A DNA stretch of 64,000 nt from Dermabacter sp. (GTDB lineage Bacteria; Actinomycetota; Actinomycetes; Actinomycetales; Dermabacteraceae), in the NCBI GenBank assembly GCA_030538475.1, contig JAUNTX010000003.1, positions 1 through 64,000 of the forward strand, written 5' to 3'. The translations under genes were made by a program, and so were the position numbers. Shown piece after piece: positions 31,489-40,605 of the stretch; positions within the stretch are counted from its first letter, which is position 1, and every line of letters begins with the position of its first letter. The notes beneath the pieces are model-generated. The model ran no database searches. It was not told the origin of the DNA and was given only the letters and a program-made list of their open reading frames with translations.

Positions 31489-32660
31489 GCGAGGCCGCCG
31501 CCTCGGCCGCCGTGCTCGATGGGCAGGTGCTCATCATCGGCGCCGGGCTCATCGGCGGCTCGATTGGCCTCGGGCTGAGCGCCGCGCGCGGCGACGGGGG
31601 AGCGAGCGGTGACGTGATCGTGCGCGATGCCTCCCCGGGCACCGCGCGGCTCGCCGAGGAACTGGGCGTGGGCCGGGTTCAGCCGCAACGGGCCGCGGAG
31701 ACGGGGCGGGGCCAGGGGTTTGACCCGCAGCTCGTCGTCGTGGCGACGCCGCCGGATGTGGCCGCTCCCGTGATCCTCGGCGCGCTCGAGGAGTTCCCGC
31801 GCGCCACGGTGGTGGACGTGGCGAGCGTCAAGGAGCCCATCGCCCGGCAGGTGCTCGCCGAGGGCGCCGAGCGGGGGATCGACACGAGCCGGTACGTGGG
31901 CACGCACCCGATGGCGGGGCGGGAAACCTCCGGCGTGGTCGGGGCCCGCAGCGATCTTTTCCGGGGACGCCCGTTCGTGATCGTGCCGCACGCTCACTCC
32001 GCTCCGGCGTCGGTCCGGTTGGCCCGGAACCTCGGGATCGACCTCGGCGCCGTCGTCGTGGACGTCGATGCCGCAACGCACGACGAAGCGGTCGCGTACG
32101 TCTCGCACGTGCCGCAGCTGGTCGCGAGCCTGCTCGCGAGCCGCCTCCCGCAGGCGAGCGACGAGGCCCTGAGCCTCAGCGGGCAGGGCCTTCGGGACAC
32201 CACCCGGATTGCCGCGAGCGATCCTCGCCTCTGGGTGGAGATTCTCAGCGCGAACGCCGGGGCGATTCTGCCCGTGCTCCACGGGCTGCGCGAGGACCTC
32301 GGCGCCGTGGTCGACGCGTTTGACAGGCTCGTCACGCCCGATGCCGCCCCGGGCTCGCGCGCGGTCATCGCCCGCGCCATCGCGCGCGGTAACGACGGGG
32401 TGCGGCGGATTCCCGGCAAGCACGGTAGCGGCCCCGACGCCTTCGTCACCATCACCGTGCTCGTTCCCGACACGCCCGGCGCGCTCGCCCGCCTGCTCAC
32501 CGACATGGGCGAGGAGGGCATCAACCTCGAGGATCTGCGGCTCGAGCATTCGCTCGGGCAGCCCGTCGGCCTCGCGCACGTGAGCGTGGGGCGGGCCGAC
32601 GAATCCGCGGTGCTCGGCATGCTTGAGGCGAGAGGTTGGGCACGCGCGAGCGAGGAGTAG
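31485..32660 (+). CDS. tyrA: Prephenate dehydrogenase with C-terminal ACT domain
   Basis: A 391-aa NAD-dependent enzyme of tyrosine synthesis. It begins with the Rossmann motif VLIIGAGLIGGSIGLGL, then VVVATPPDVAAPV, DVASVKEPI, GTHPMAGRETSGV with the catalytic histidine, and HDEAVAYVSHVPQLVASLLA. Residues about 310-385 form an ACT domain (VTITVLVPDTPGALARLL, EGINLEDLRLEHS), suggesting allosteric feedback by an aromatic amino acid. The start overlaps the rluB stop. It uses chorismate-derived prephenate and so depends on the aro genes in this window. Confidence 0.9.
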   Translation: MSEAAASAAVLDGQVLIIGAGLIGGSIGLGLSAARGDGGASGDVIVRDASPGTARLAEELGVGRVQPQRAAETGRGQGFDPQLVVVATPPDVAAPVILGALEEFPRATVVDVASVKEPIARQVLAEGAERGIDTSRYVGTHPMAGRETSGVVGARSDLFRGRPFVIVPHAHSAPASVRLARNLGIDLGAVVVDVDAATHDEAVAYVSHVPQLVASLLASRLPQASDEALSLSGQGLRDTTRIAASDPRLWVEILSANAGAILPVLHGLREDLGAVVDAFDRLVTPDAAPGSRAVIARAIARGNDGVRRIPGKHGSGPDAFVTITVLVPDTPGALARLLTDMGEEGINLEDLRLEHSLGQPVGLAHVSVGRADESAVLGMLEARGWARASEE

Positions 32661-32734
32661 CCGCATGAGCACCCCGGGTGGGGGCGGGCTCGGTACTCTG
32701 GTGGGCATCTGTGTTGTGAGGTGAAGGAGAGCGC

Positions 32735-34885
32735 GTGAACGGCGTGAGCATTGCAATTGACGGCCCCGCGGGCTCCGGGAAGTCGACGGTCTCGAAGGAG
32801 GTCGCGCTCGCGCTCCAGGGCGGCTACCTGGACACCGGCGCGATGTACCGCGCCGTGACGCTCGCGTGCCTCGAGGCGGGCATTGACCTGGCCGATCAGG
32901 ACGCCGTGACCGCGTACGTGTCCGGCATGGACCTGGTCATGGTGACCGATCCGGAGGATCCGCGCGTGCTCGTGGACGGCCGCGATGTGACCGATGAGCT
33001 GCGCACCGAATACGTGACCGAGCGCGTGAGCGCCGTGGCCACGAACCTGGCGGTGCGGGCGATCCTCCAGGAGCGCCAGCGTGAGGTGCTGTTCACGACA
33101 GCGAACCGGCTCGGTTTCTGCGTGGCCGAGGGCCGCGACATCACGACCGTGGTGGCGCCCGATGCCGACGCCCGCATCCTTCTGACCGCTTCCGAAGAGA
33201 CGCGGATGGCGCGCCGCTCCGGGCAGCTGGGGCTCGAGGATTCCGACGAGGTGCGCGAGCGGATGCGCGACCAGGTGGTGCGACGCGACCAGGACGATTC
33301 CTCGGTCTCGCAGTTCCTGAGCGCCGCCGATGGCGTGACGACGATCGACACGACCCACCTGGATATCGACGAGGTCATCAATCTGGTGCTGGGCCTCGTG
33401 CCCGGGGTTGACCTCGTAGAGGATGAGGACTGGAGCGAAGAGGACGAGGCCGACGAGCGTGCGCGCGCCGAAGCCCTGCGCGCGGGTCTCGAGGACTACG
33501 AGCTGGCCGACGATGATGCGGCGCTGCTGGACGACGAGTTCCTTCCGTACGCGAGCGAGGGCGATGAGCGCCTACTGCCCGTGCTCGCAGTGGTGGGGCG
33601 CCCGAACGTCGGCAAGTCCACCCTCGTCAACCGCATCCTCGGCCGCCGCGAGGCGGTTGTTGAGGACACTCCCGGGGTGACCCGCGACCGCGTGTTCTAC
33701 GAGGCGGAGTGGACGGGCCGCGACTTCCTGCTCGTCGACACAGGCGGCTGGGAAGACAAGGTGCAGGGCATGGCCTACCGCGTCGCGGAGCAGGCCGAAC
33801 TCGCGATCTCGCTTGCCGATGCCGTGATGTTCGTCGTGGATGTCACGGTGGGCATCACGCAGACCGACGAGCAGCTCGTGAAGGTGCTCCGGCGCGCGAA
33901 GAAGCCCGTGATCCTCGTGGCGAACAAGGTGGACGACGAGCGCGGCGAGCTCGAGGCCGCGGCCCTATGGAACCTGGGGCTCGGCGAACCGTACCCCGTC
34001 TCCGCCCTGCACGGGCGCGGCTCGGGCGACGTTCTGGATCGCGTGCTCGAGGTGCTGCCCGAAGAGGGGCAGACTCGCGCGAAGCCGTCGGGCCCCCGCC
34101 GCGTGGCGCTCATCGGGCGCCCGAACGTGGGCAAGAGCTCGCTGCTCAACAAGCTCGCGCGCGAGAACCGCGTGGTCGTGGATCCGACCGCGGGCACGAC
34201 GCGCGATCCTGTCGATGAGGTCATCGAACTGGGCGGGCGCGAGTGGACGTTCGTGGATACCGCGGGGATTCGCCGCCGCGTCAACCAGACGCAGGGCGCG
34301 GACTTCTTCGCGTCGATCCGGACCAGGGCCGCGCTGGATCGCGCCGAGGTGGCGGTGGTACTGCTTGAGGCGAGCGAGACCATCTCGACGCAGGATCTCA
34401 AGATCATCGACATGGTGCTCGAATCGGGCCGCGCGCTCGTACTCGCCTTCAACAAGTGGGACCTCATCGATGAGGAGCGGCGCAAGGCGCTCGATTGGGA
34501 GATCGAGAAGGACCTCAACCATGTGCGCTGGGCGCCGCGCGTGAATATTTCCGCGACCACGGGCCGCCACACGGACAAGCTCGTTCCCGCGCTTGAGCGG
34601 GCGCTCGAGTCGTGGGATACGCGCATTCCCACCTCGCGCCTCAACGCGTTCCTCGGCACGCTCGTGGCCGCGCACCCGCACCCGCTGCGGGGCGGCAAGC
34701 AGCCGCGCATCCTTTTCGCCACGCAGGCGCGCACGAGGCCGCCGCGGTTCGTCATCTTCGCTTCGGGCTTCCTCGAGCACGGCTACCGGCGCTTCATCGA
34801 ACGCCGCCTGCGCGAGGACTTCGACTTCGAGGGCACGCCGATTGACATCAGCGTGCGGGTGCGGGAGAAGCGGAAGCGCCGCTAG
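32735..34885 (+). CDS. cmk-der: Fused cytidylate kinase / GTPase Der
   Basis: One 716-aa frame. Residues 1 to about 225 are cytidylate kinase (Walker [44 protein letters not shown]), which makes CDP/dCDP. An acidic linker of about 50 residues follows. The rest is the double-GTPase Der (EngA) for 50S assembly: G1 [34 protein letters not shown], then the second set [27 protein letters not shown], and a KH-like C-terminal domain. Adjacent cmk and der are common in actinobacteria; the fusion needs no stop or shift. The GTG at 32735 has an AAGGAGA site. Confidence 0.95.
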   Translation: MNGVSIAIDGPAGSGKSTVSKEVALALQGGYLDTGAMYRAVTLACLEAGIDLADQDAVTAYVSGMDLVMVTDPEDPRVLVDGRDVTDELRTEYVTERVSAVATNLAVRAILQERQREVLFTTANRLGFCVAEGRDITTVVAPDADARILLTASEETRMARRSGQLGLEDSDEVRERMRDQVVRRDQDDSSVSQFLSAADGVTTIDTTHLDIDEVINLVLGLVPGVDLVEDEDWSEEDEADERARAEALRAGLEDYELADDDAALLDDEFLPYASEGDERLLPVLAVVGRPNVGKSTLVNRILGRREAVVEDTPGVTRDRVFYEAEWTGRDFLLVDTGGWEDKVQGMAYRVAEQAELAISLADAVMFVVDVTVGITQTDEQLVKVLRRAKKPVILVANKVDDERGELEAAALWNLGLGEPYPVSALHGRGSGDVLDRVLEVLPEEGQTRAKPSGPRRVALIGRPNVGKSSLLNKLARENRVVVDPTAGTTRDPVDEVIELGGREWTFVDTAGIRRRVNQTQGADFFASIRTRAALDRAEVAVVLLEASETISTQDLKIIDMVLESGRALVLAFNKWDLIDEERRKALDWEIEKDLNHVRWAPRVNISATTGRHTDKLVPALERALESWDTRIPTSRLNAFLGTLVAAHPHPLRGGKQPRILFATQARTRPPRFVIFASGFLEHGYRRFIERRLREDFDFEGTPIDISVRVREKRKRR

Positions 34886-34887
34886 GG

Positions 34888-35370
34888 ATGGCGACGCCCG
34901 AGTTCATCCTGCGGTTGCGCGAGCACGTGGGCACGGCGCACCTGTGGCTGTCCGGGGTGAGCGTGTACGTGCTGAGCCCCGAGCGTGACCGCGCGCTGTT
35001 TGTGCGGCGCTCTGATAACGCCCAGTGGACCCCAGTGACCGGCATCATCGATCCGGGGGAGGAGCCCGCCGTTGCCGCGCGGCGCGAAGTGCGCGAGGAG
35101 ACGGGCTGCGAGGTGCGGGTCATTCACCTCGCGGGCGTCGGCGCCGTCGGCCCCATGACCTACCCGAACGGGGACGAGGCGAGCTACCTGGACCTCGCGT
35201 TCAGCGCCGAGTGGGTCAGTGGTGAGCCGCACCCGGCCGACGGGGAGAACAGCGAGGCCCGCTGGTTTCCCGCGAGCGAGCCTCCTCCGCTGAACGCCCG
35301 CTTTGCTCGCGACTTCGCGCTCGTGCGCGAGCACCTGGCGACGGGGGAGCGGGCCGCGCGCTTCGCGTGA
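34888..35370 (+). CDS. Nudix hydrolase
   Basis: A 160-aa pyrophosphohydrolase-type protein. The Nudix box fits the consensus fully: a glycine in GIIDPGEE, then REVREETGC with the catalytic glutamates. The flanking beta strands (SVYVLSPERDRALFVRR, WTPVTG) are typical. The substrate cannot be predicted; such proteins commonly act on nucleotide diphosphate derivatives. It starts 2 bases after cmk-der and is probably co-transcribed. Confidence 0.88.
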   Translation: MATPEFILRLREHVGTAHLWLSGVSVYVLSPERDRALFVRRSDNAQWTPVTGIIDPGEEPAVAARREVREETGCEVRVIHLAGVGAVGPMTYPNGDEASYLDLAFSAEWVSGEPHPADGENSEARWFPASEPPPLNARFARDFALVREHLATGERAARFA

Positions 35371-35421
35371 TCTGCCCGGCGCACGGGGGCGCTGACGCCC
35401 GGGACCGGCAGCGGCGGCGCA

Positions 35422-35427
35422 TAGGAT
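35422..35427 (+). promoter_or_regulatory. -10 element for leaderless murT
   Basis: TAGGAT ends 7 bases before the ATG at 35435. The same AGGA could instead act as a ribosome-binding site for that ATG, so both readings support the same start. Confidence 0.45.
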
Positions 35428-35434
35428 GATGCCC

Positions 35435-36721
35435 ATGCGATCAGTGGTTTCTTCCGTGCTCGGCAAGAGCGTGCGCCGCCTCATCAAGATCCGTGGCGGC
35501 AGCGGCTCCGCGTATCCCGGCCTGCTCGTGGAGCGGGTCGATCCGGGCTTTTTGGCCCGCACGCTCGGCCAGTTGCCGCACGGGGTGGTGCTCGTGAGCG
35601 GCACCAACGGGAAGACCACCACGACGAAGATGGTGGTGGAGCTGTTGGAGGGGCAGGGCCTCAGCGTGTTCACGAACCGCTCCGGCTCGAACTTCACGCG
35701 CGGCGTGGTGGCGTCCCTGCTGTCCGAGGTGAGCCTCACCGGGCGGCTGAGGGCCGATATTGCGGTGCTCGAGCTGGATGAGGCGCATGCCGTGCACTTC
35801 GTCGAGGCCGTCAAGCCGCGCCACGCGCTGCTGCTCAACGTCATGCGCGATCAGCTGGATCGCTTCGGGGAAATCGACTACACCGCGCGGCTGCTCGCGA
35901 GCGTGGCGGGCCAGGTCACGGAATCCCTCACCCTGAACCGCGAGGACTCCCGGATCCGGGCGATTGCCGAGCAGGCTGGCCAGGGCGTGCGCGTGGGCTA
36001 TTTCGGGCTCGATCCCGCGCTCCTGCCCGCTTTCCCGAGCGATGAGGCGCTGCACGGGAGAGACACCGACCAGGCGGGCAAGGTGCAGCTTCCGGCGCTG
36101 GTGGAGCTTGCCGCCTTCGATGCCGCGGGCGCGACGTTCCGGATGGGGGAGCAGGAGCACACGACGGCGCTCCAGCTGTCCGGTGCCTACAACATCTTCA
36201 ACGCCGCCGCCGCGATGGCCACCGTGCTGCAGGTGCTTGGCGATCGGGTCGATGTTCCCGCGCTCCTTCGCACCGCTTCCCAGATCACCCCCGCGTTCGG
36301 GCGCGGCGAGAAGATCACCGTGGACGGCACGATCGTCGAGCTCGTGCTCGTCAAGAACCCCGCCGGGTTCCGCCTGGCCCTCTCCTCGTTCCCGCCGGAC
36401 GGTGTGGACACGATGATCGCCATCAACGATCAGTACGCCGACGGCCGCGACATGAGCTGGCTGTGGGACGTGGACTTCACGAGCCTCCGCCCGCGGGGCG
36501 TCGAGATCGTGTCCGGTCAGCGCAGCTACGACATGGTGCTGCGGCTCGATTACGACGAGGTTCCCGTCGGCGCGATTGACACCGACCTCACGCGCGCCCT
36601 CGACACCTTGTTGGCACGCGATCCCGGCACGCCCAAGCGAATCTTTACCACGTACACCGCCATGCTCGCGCTGCGCCGCCACCTGGGAAGCAAGACCACC
36701 GTGAAAGGAATCGACGAATGA
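35435..36721 (+). CDS. murT: Lipid II isoglutaminyl synthase, glutamate ligase subunit MurT (zinc ribbon absent)
   Basis: A 428-aa Mur-ligase-like protein that with GatD amidates the D-Glu of lipid II. The ATP site reads LVSGTNGKTTTTKMVVELL, followed by TNRSGSNFTRGVVASLL, AVLELDEAHAV, NVMRDQLDRFGEID and the C-terminal DUF1727 part, NDQYADGRDMSWLWDVDF. Known MurT proteins carry a four-cysteine zinc ribbon inside the central domain; this protein contains no cysteine at all and that segment is shortened. ATG 35435 is favoured over ATGs at 35426 and 35429. Its stop overlaps the gatD start (ATGA). Confidence 0.92.
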   Translation: MRSVVSSVLGKSVRRLIKIRGGSGSAYPGLLVERVDPGFLARTLGQLPHGVVLVSGTNGKTTTTKMVVELLEGQGLSVFTNRSGSNFTRGVVASLLSEVSLTGRLRADIAVLELDEAHAVHFVEAVKPRHALLLNVMRDQLDRFGEIDYTARLLASVAGQVTESLTLNREDSRIRAIAEQAGQGVRVGYFGLDPALLPAFPSDEALHGRDTDQAGKVQLPALVELAAFDAAGATFRMGEQEHTTALQLSGAYNIFNAAAAMATVLQVLGDRVDVPALLRTASQITPAFGRGEKITVDGTIVELVLVKNPAGFRLALSSFPPDGVDTMIAINDQYADGRDMSWLWDVDFTSLRPRGVEIVSGQRSYDMVLRLDYDEVPVGAIDTDLTRALDTLLARDPGTPKRIFTTYTAMLALRRHLGSKTTVKGIDE

Positions 36722-37440
36722 GCGCCCCCGAGATCGACGTGGTCCAGCTGTACCCGCGCGACATGAACATTTACGGCGACAACGGCAACGCCCTCGTGAT
36801 CCAGCGCAGGCTCGAACGCTACGGCTACACCCCGGTCATGCACGCCTACAACCCCGGTGACGACTTCCCCGAACGGGCAGACATCGTGCTCGGCGGCGGC
36901 GGCCAAGACAGCGGGCAGGGCCGCATCCAAGCGGACCTCCACGACATCGCCCCGCGCCTGCGGTCCCTCGCCGACGACGGCGTGCCCATGCTCGTCATCT
37001 GCGGCCTCTATCAACTGTTCGGCCACCACTTCGACACCGCCGACGGTAAGCGGCTCGAAGGGATCGGCCTCCTGGATGTCACGACCGTGGCCGGGCCCGA
37101 GCGGCTCATCGGCAACGTGGTCGCCACCTCCGACGAGTTCGGTGAGATCCTCGGCTACGAAAACCACAGCGGCCAGACCCGCCTTGGCCCCGGCGCCGTC
37201 CCGCTTGCCCGCGTGAGCGTGGGGGAGGGGAACAACGCCGACGATGTTCATGAGGGGGCGCGGGTGCAGAACATCATCGGCTCCTACCTCCACGGCTCCG
37301 TCCTGCCCAAAAACCCCGCCCTCGCCGACTTCCTCATCCGCACCGCCGCCACCAACCGCTACGGCGGGTTCACTACTGAGACTGTCGATGATGGTCTTGC
37401 CGCGCGCGCTCGGGAACAGGCGCGCGAGAGGCCGCGGTAG
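36718..37440 (+). CDS. gatD: Lipid II isoglutaminyl synthase, glutaminase subunit GatD
   Basis: A 240-aa class I glutamine amidotransferase that supplies ammonia to MurT. It has the N-terminal VVQLYPRDMNIYGDNGNAL, the oxyanion-hole region DIVLGGGGQDSGQ, the nucleophile cysteine in MLVICGLYQLFG, the GYENHSGQT motif of the family, and a histidine in IIGSYLHGSVLPKNP. The complex modifies peptidoglycan precursors at the inner face of the membrane. The ATG overlaps the murT stop. It is the last core gene before the accessory region. Confidence 0.94.
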   Translation: MSAPEIDVVQLYPRDMNIYGDNGNALVIQRRLERYGYTPVMHAYNPGDDFPERADIVLGGGGQDSGQGRIQADLHDIAPRLRSLADDGVPMLVICGLYQLFGHHFDTADGKRLEGIGLLDVTTVAGPERLIGNVVATSDEFGEILGYENHSGQTRLGPGAVPLARVSVGEGNNADDVHEGARVQNIIGSYLHGSVLPKNPALADFLIRTAATNRYGGFTTETVDDGLAARAREQARERPR

Positions 37441-37887
37441 GGGATAGGACCGCCGAGCGGCAAGCGTAATCGTGCCATCATCCAGTGCCTGCGGTGATAT
37501 GTCATCGGCGGAGCTTACCACCTCGCCAACGGGAGCATGCGCACTTGCGGAGTCCTGTGATAGTAACCATACGAACCTGAATAGCCGATCGAGACCATCA
37601 GCGAACTAGGCAAGCCAGAGCACATCCGTGCCACGGATATTCGTTCTGACGCTAACCGGACCCTAGCGGATGCAAGGTACGGCACAGGCGGCGTCGACCG
37701 GTATAATTTCCGACAACTTCGCAGCAGCCACGCAATGTACATACCGTAGAGTTTGATGCACGCGACTGCGACTCCCGCACCTGAGCGCCACAACCAACCA
37801 TTAAGAAGCGACACGGAACCAGAAAAGCTTAGGCCTACAGGCCTAGCAGAGTGCAGAACCATCAACTCAAAGCCGAAAGGTTAATCA
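37441..37887. other. Core/accessory junction, no gene seen
   Basis: A 447-base gap after gatD in which base composition drops from GC-rich to visibly AT-richer. It contains a consensus TATAAT at 37702-37707, about 180 bases before the ATPase gene, which may be its promoter. Short open frames on the minus strand have no recognisable family or ribosome-binding site. I see no tRNA or integrase fragment that would mark the insertion point. Confidence 0.5.
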
Positions 37888-39165
37888 ATGGCATGGATCG
37901 AAAGTTTCAAGGTGCAGGGACTTGCAGGCCGAAAAGAGCCTGTAATTCATACGCTTGATAGGCATCTGAATATTTTTTGGGGACTTAATGGGGCTGGAAA
38001 AACAACGCTTTTTCACATTCTGCACGCTGCACTTGAGGGTGATGCGTCAATCATCGAAGACCTCCCGTTCGAAAGCGCTGAAGTAGTTTTCAAAGATCGT
38101 ATTTCTAAAGGAAGAATACTGAAAGTAACCCGAACGTTTACCAGGGCACTCAAAGAAGTCTCGGAAGTGCACCAAAGCGATATATTTACTTCAACTGGCA
38201 GCTTAGCCTTTGACTCATACTTCCGTTCCGACCATGAGCCGCCTCCGGCCATCGATGAGAATCTTGCGATCGATGATGGATATCTTGACTATGACAGCTA
38301 TCAACAAAGCGGCCGATGGGTGTCCACCTACTCAGTCGACGACCATGGCTTCTTCGTCGATCTCTTCGGACATACGTTCTCCCATTCTTATCTGCCAATT
38401 TCTCGGGTCACAGATGCCGACCGACTCGCTCCCCATTTCCCTGAAGACCGAAGTAGGGTGTCGAACGAAGCGTTCGGCGAACAGATTAGGGAGGTGTGGC
38501 GTGACTATTCGTTGAAGAGCTCTACTGCTATCAGAGACATTCAGCAACAAGGTCTAGCAAAAGTTCTCTCAATCCTGTTTGGAGGTGACCCAAGTGCAAA
38601 AACGGACCAAACTGATGTCGGGGATGTTGCGCCTGACCTAGCATACAGTCTGATCGAAACCTTTCTAGTTGAACAGGACATCCAGTTGCAGATGGATAAG
38701 GCCGCATTTATACAGAGATTCGAGACTTCGACCGAGCATCGACAAGTGGTCGCTGAAATCCAGACTGTTAGACGATTAGTTGATCTTAAACTTGGACCCC
38801 AGAAGGAGTTCCAGAGAATCATCAACTTAATGTTTCGTGGAAACAAGCAGTTGATTCTAGACATCTCCAATAGGTCGCCATTGCTCGGCATGCATCTGAT
38901 CAGAATAGATATCGGCGAGAGCCCAATCCCACTGTATTCACTATCTTCTGGAGAAAAACAGCTTTTGCGGCTTCTCCTGCAGGTTCTCGGAGCGGAAGAT
39001 AGTGCCGTAATTGTCGACGAGCCGGAGCTGTCGCTCCATGTAAACTGGCAGCAGCAGCTCGTCACTTCGATGCAGACAATTAATAGTGACTGCCAGCTGC
39101 TTCTGGCTTCACATTCGCCGGAGATTATGGCCGGGGTGTCCGACGACTACATCATTGAGCTATGA
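37888..39165 (+). CDS. ABC/OLD-type AAA ATPase, PARIS AriA-like
   Basis: A 425-aa ATPase. Walker A is at residues 32-40 (GLNGAGKTT), an ABC-type signature reads LYSLSSGEKQLLRLLL, Walker B is SAVIVDEPELSLH, and a switch histidine lies in LLLASHSPEIM. The middle is a long insert with charged helices. This is the SMC/OLD-like ATPase architecture of defence systems. The next gene overlaps by 4 bases and encodes a TOPRIM-like protein of about 300 aa, as in PARIS (AriA + AriB). ATG 37888 has an AAAGG site. Codon and base use are AT-richer than the core genes, a sign of transfer. Other ATPase-effector pairs remain possible. Confidence 0.7.
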   Translation: MAWIESFKVQGLAGRKEPVIHTLDRHLNIFWGLNGAGKTTLFHILHAALEGDASIIEDLPFESAEVVFKDRISKGRILKVTRTFTRALKEVSEVHQSDIFTSTGSLAFDSYFRSDHEPPPAIDENLAIDDGYLDYDSYQQSGRWVSTYSVDDHGFFVDLFGHTFSHSYLPISRVTDADRLAPHFPEDRSRVSNEAFGEQIREVWRDYSLKSSTAIRDIQQQGLAKVLSILFGGDPSAKTDQTDVGDVAPDLAYSLIETFLVEQDIQLQMDKAAFIQRFETSTEHRQVVAEIQTVRRLVDLKLGPQKEFQRIINLMFRGNKQLILDISNRSPLLGMHLIRIDIGESPIPLYSLSSGEKQLLRLLLQVLGAEDSAVIVDEPELSLHVNWQQQLVTSMQTINSDCQLLLASHSPEIMAGVSDDYIIEL

Positions 39166-40076
39166 GCAACAAGCCCAAGTGGAGTGCTGATGGATTTGCT
39201 CGGCGTGTCAAGATGAGCGAGAGCGACCTGTGGCTGGTTGTCGAGGGAAGAAACCACGACCGCGTTCACTACGAGTTGCTCCTCAAAGCGCTCCCGTCTA
39301 CCCAAAATTTGAGCGTCGCTTTCCATCTCGCCGAGGAAATTGAGCTCGGTGGTGTCTCTGCGGGCGGCAAACCCCATGCCCTTGCTCTGCATGATCATCT
39401 TCAGAAAGGCATGAAACTGACGACAAGTAACAGCTTTTCTAGCTCCACTATTGTTTTCATGCTAGACCGAGATCGAGACGACTTTGAAGGGAAGCTCCGG
39501 AAATTCGGTCACATTGCTTATACATACGGAAACGATGTCGAAGCAGACATCCTTCTGCATGCCGACATATGGGCCGCCTTTCGTGCTACATATGGAGTTG
39601 ATACTTCAATTTCGCAGAAGATTGAGAGCTTGATTGATGACGTGCCAACCAAGCTACTGGATATATGGGAAAGTTGGCAAGTCCTAAGCTTGACCGCTTT
39701 ATACTGCGGCGTGCAAGGATGCGCGCCTTTCAAAAGTCGCTCTCTTGTGAATCCGAATGGCTTTGATGCTCCGGACGAGGCGCTAATAAATGCTGTCGTC
39801 GCTAGAATTCAAGCCGCTGTCGGCCAGGATGCATATACGGCAGGCCGGGCAGTGGCAGTACGGCACATGTCCGTCAACGGAGTCCGGCTACTCAAAGGCG
39901 ATTTCATAGCGGACTATATCGGTTACTTAGTCAAACTGCACTTGAGTGGAGAGACCATCCAGATGCCCAGGGCGACCAATATCGTCTCAACCGCCTTAGT
40001 CGCACTCAAATACCAGGGTCCATGGATAGATAATTACGAAGATAGCTTTTCAAGAATTTTGGATCATTGCATTTGA
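39162..40076 (+). CDS. DUF4435/TOPRIM-like partner, PARIS AriB-like
   Basis: A 304-aa protein translated from an ATGA overlap with the ATPase gene. Near the N-terminus LWLVVEGRNHDRVHYELL holds a conserved-type glutamate (E28), and IVFMLDRDRDDF (residues 98-108) supplies a DxD cluster. A TOPRIM nuclease site has this Glu plus DxD pattern, and DUF4435 proteins share it. YTYGNDVEADIL follows. In PARIS, AriB is held by AriA and released as a toxic nuclease when a phage inhibitor is sensed. I see no other domain. The PARIS assignment rests on pair architecture, size and these residues, not on a full alignment. Confidence 0.6.
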   Translation: MSNKPKWSADGFARRVKMSESDLWLVVEGRNHDRVHYELLLKALPSTQNLSVAFHLAEEIELGGVSAGGKPHALALHDHLQKGMKLTTSNSFSSSTIVFMLDRDRDDFEGKLRKFGHIAYTYGNDVEADILLHADIWAAFRATYGVDTSISQKIESLIDDVPTKLLDIWESWQVLSLTALYCGVQGCAPFKSRSLVNPNGFDAPDEALINAVVARIQAAVGQDAYTAGRAVAVRHMSVNGVRLLKGDFIADYIGYLVKLHLSGETIQMPRATNIVSTALVALKYQGPWIDNYEDSFSRILDHCI

Positions 40077-40192
40077 AGATGTGGTGATATCTGATGTTGC
40101 CAGTTTCGCGGAGGCCGTAGGCGAGGTAGTTGATGTGGTTGCAGCAGCCGAGCGTGGAACAACAGAGGTGATTTTGACAGATGCGCATTTGG
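40077..40192. other. Gap before the ISL3 remnant
   Basis: About 115 bases between the AriB-like stop and the presumed ISL3 left end. Nothing recognisable; a minus-strand open frame across it has no family resemblance that I can support. Confidence 0.4.
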
Positions 40193-40547
40193 GGCTCTTC
40201 GCAGTTGAGGGGGTAGGTCGTTGGTGTGCTCGGGGCGCGTTGGTTCCGGGATGAGCGTCGAGGTCCTCTGATGATGAAGGTTCCTACACGCCTCATCCAG
40301 AAGACCTCGACATGCCTACGTTACCTTTGATGCCCCTGACCTGACCATGTTCGCTCGGCTGGACGAACTCGGCCTGGTAGCGACTGGTCAGCTCATCACC
40401 CCGGACCGCGCGTTGATCGAATGCGGTCTGGCGGGTCCTGAGCCGTTGTGCCAGGGCTGTGGCGGCAAGTCCCTCTCGCGTGGCACTGTGACTCGGCGTT
40501 TGGGGTGTGGGCTTTCGGGTCCGTGCGTCGTGACCGCGACGTGGTGA
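40193..40547 (+). mobile_element. Truncated ISL3-family element (left end and transposase N-terminus)
   Basis: GGCTCTTCGCAGTTGAG at 40193 resembles ISL3-type terminal repeats. Downstream, the frame reading FARLDELGLVATGQLITPDR then CQGCGG, starting at 40347, is the zinc-binding N-terminus of an actinobacterial ISL3 transposase. It is cut off after 66 codons with a frameshifted end, just before the IS256 transposase gene. No matching right inverted repeat is found, so this is a dead remnant, probably truncated by the IS256 insertion. Confidence 0.65.
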
Positions 40548-40605
40548 GCCATCGTGCGATGGTCAGTGAGAACGACGAAGAACTCACACAGAAAGACACC
40601 GCACG

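Noticed and set aside
37515-37865. 116-aa minus-strand frame in the gatD-ATPase gap
   Set aside because: No ribosome-binding site, no recognisable family and a composition unlike the neighbouring genes.
40077-40296. Minus-strand frame as a transposase C-terminus
   Set aside because: A few residues look vaguely transposase-like, but nothing specific enough to name a family.
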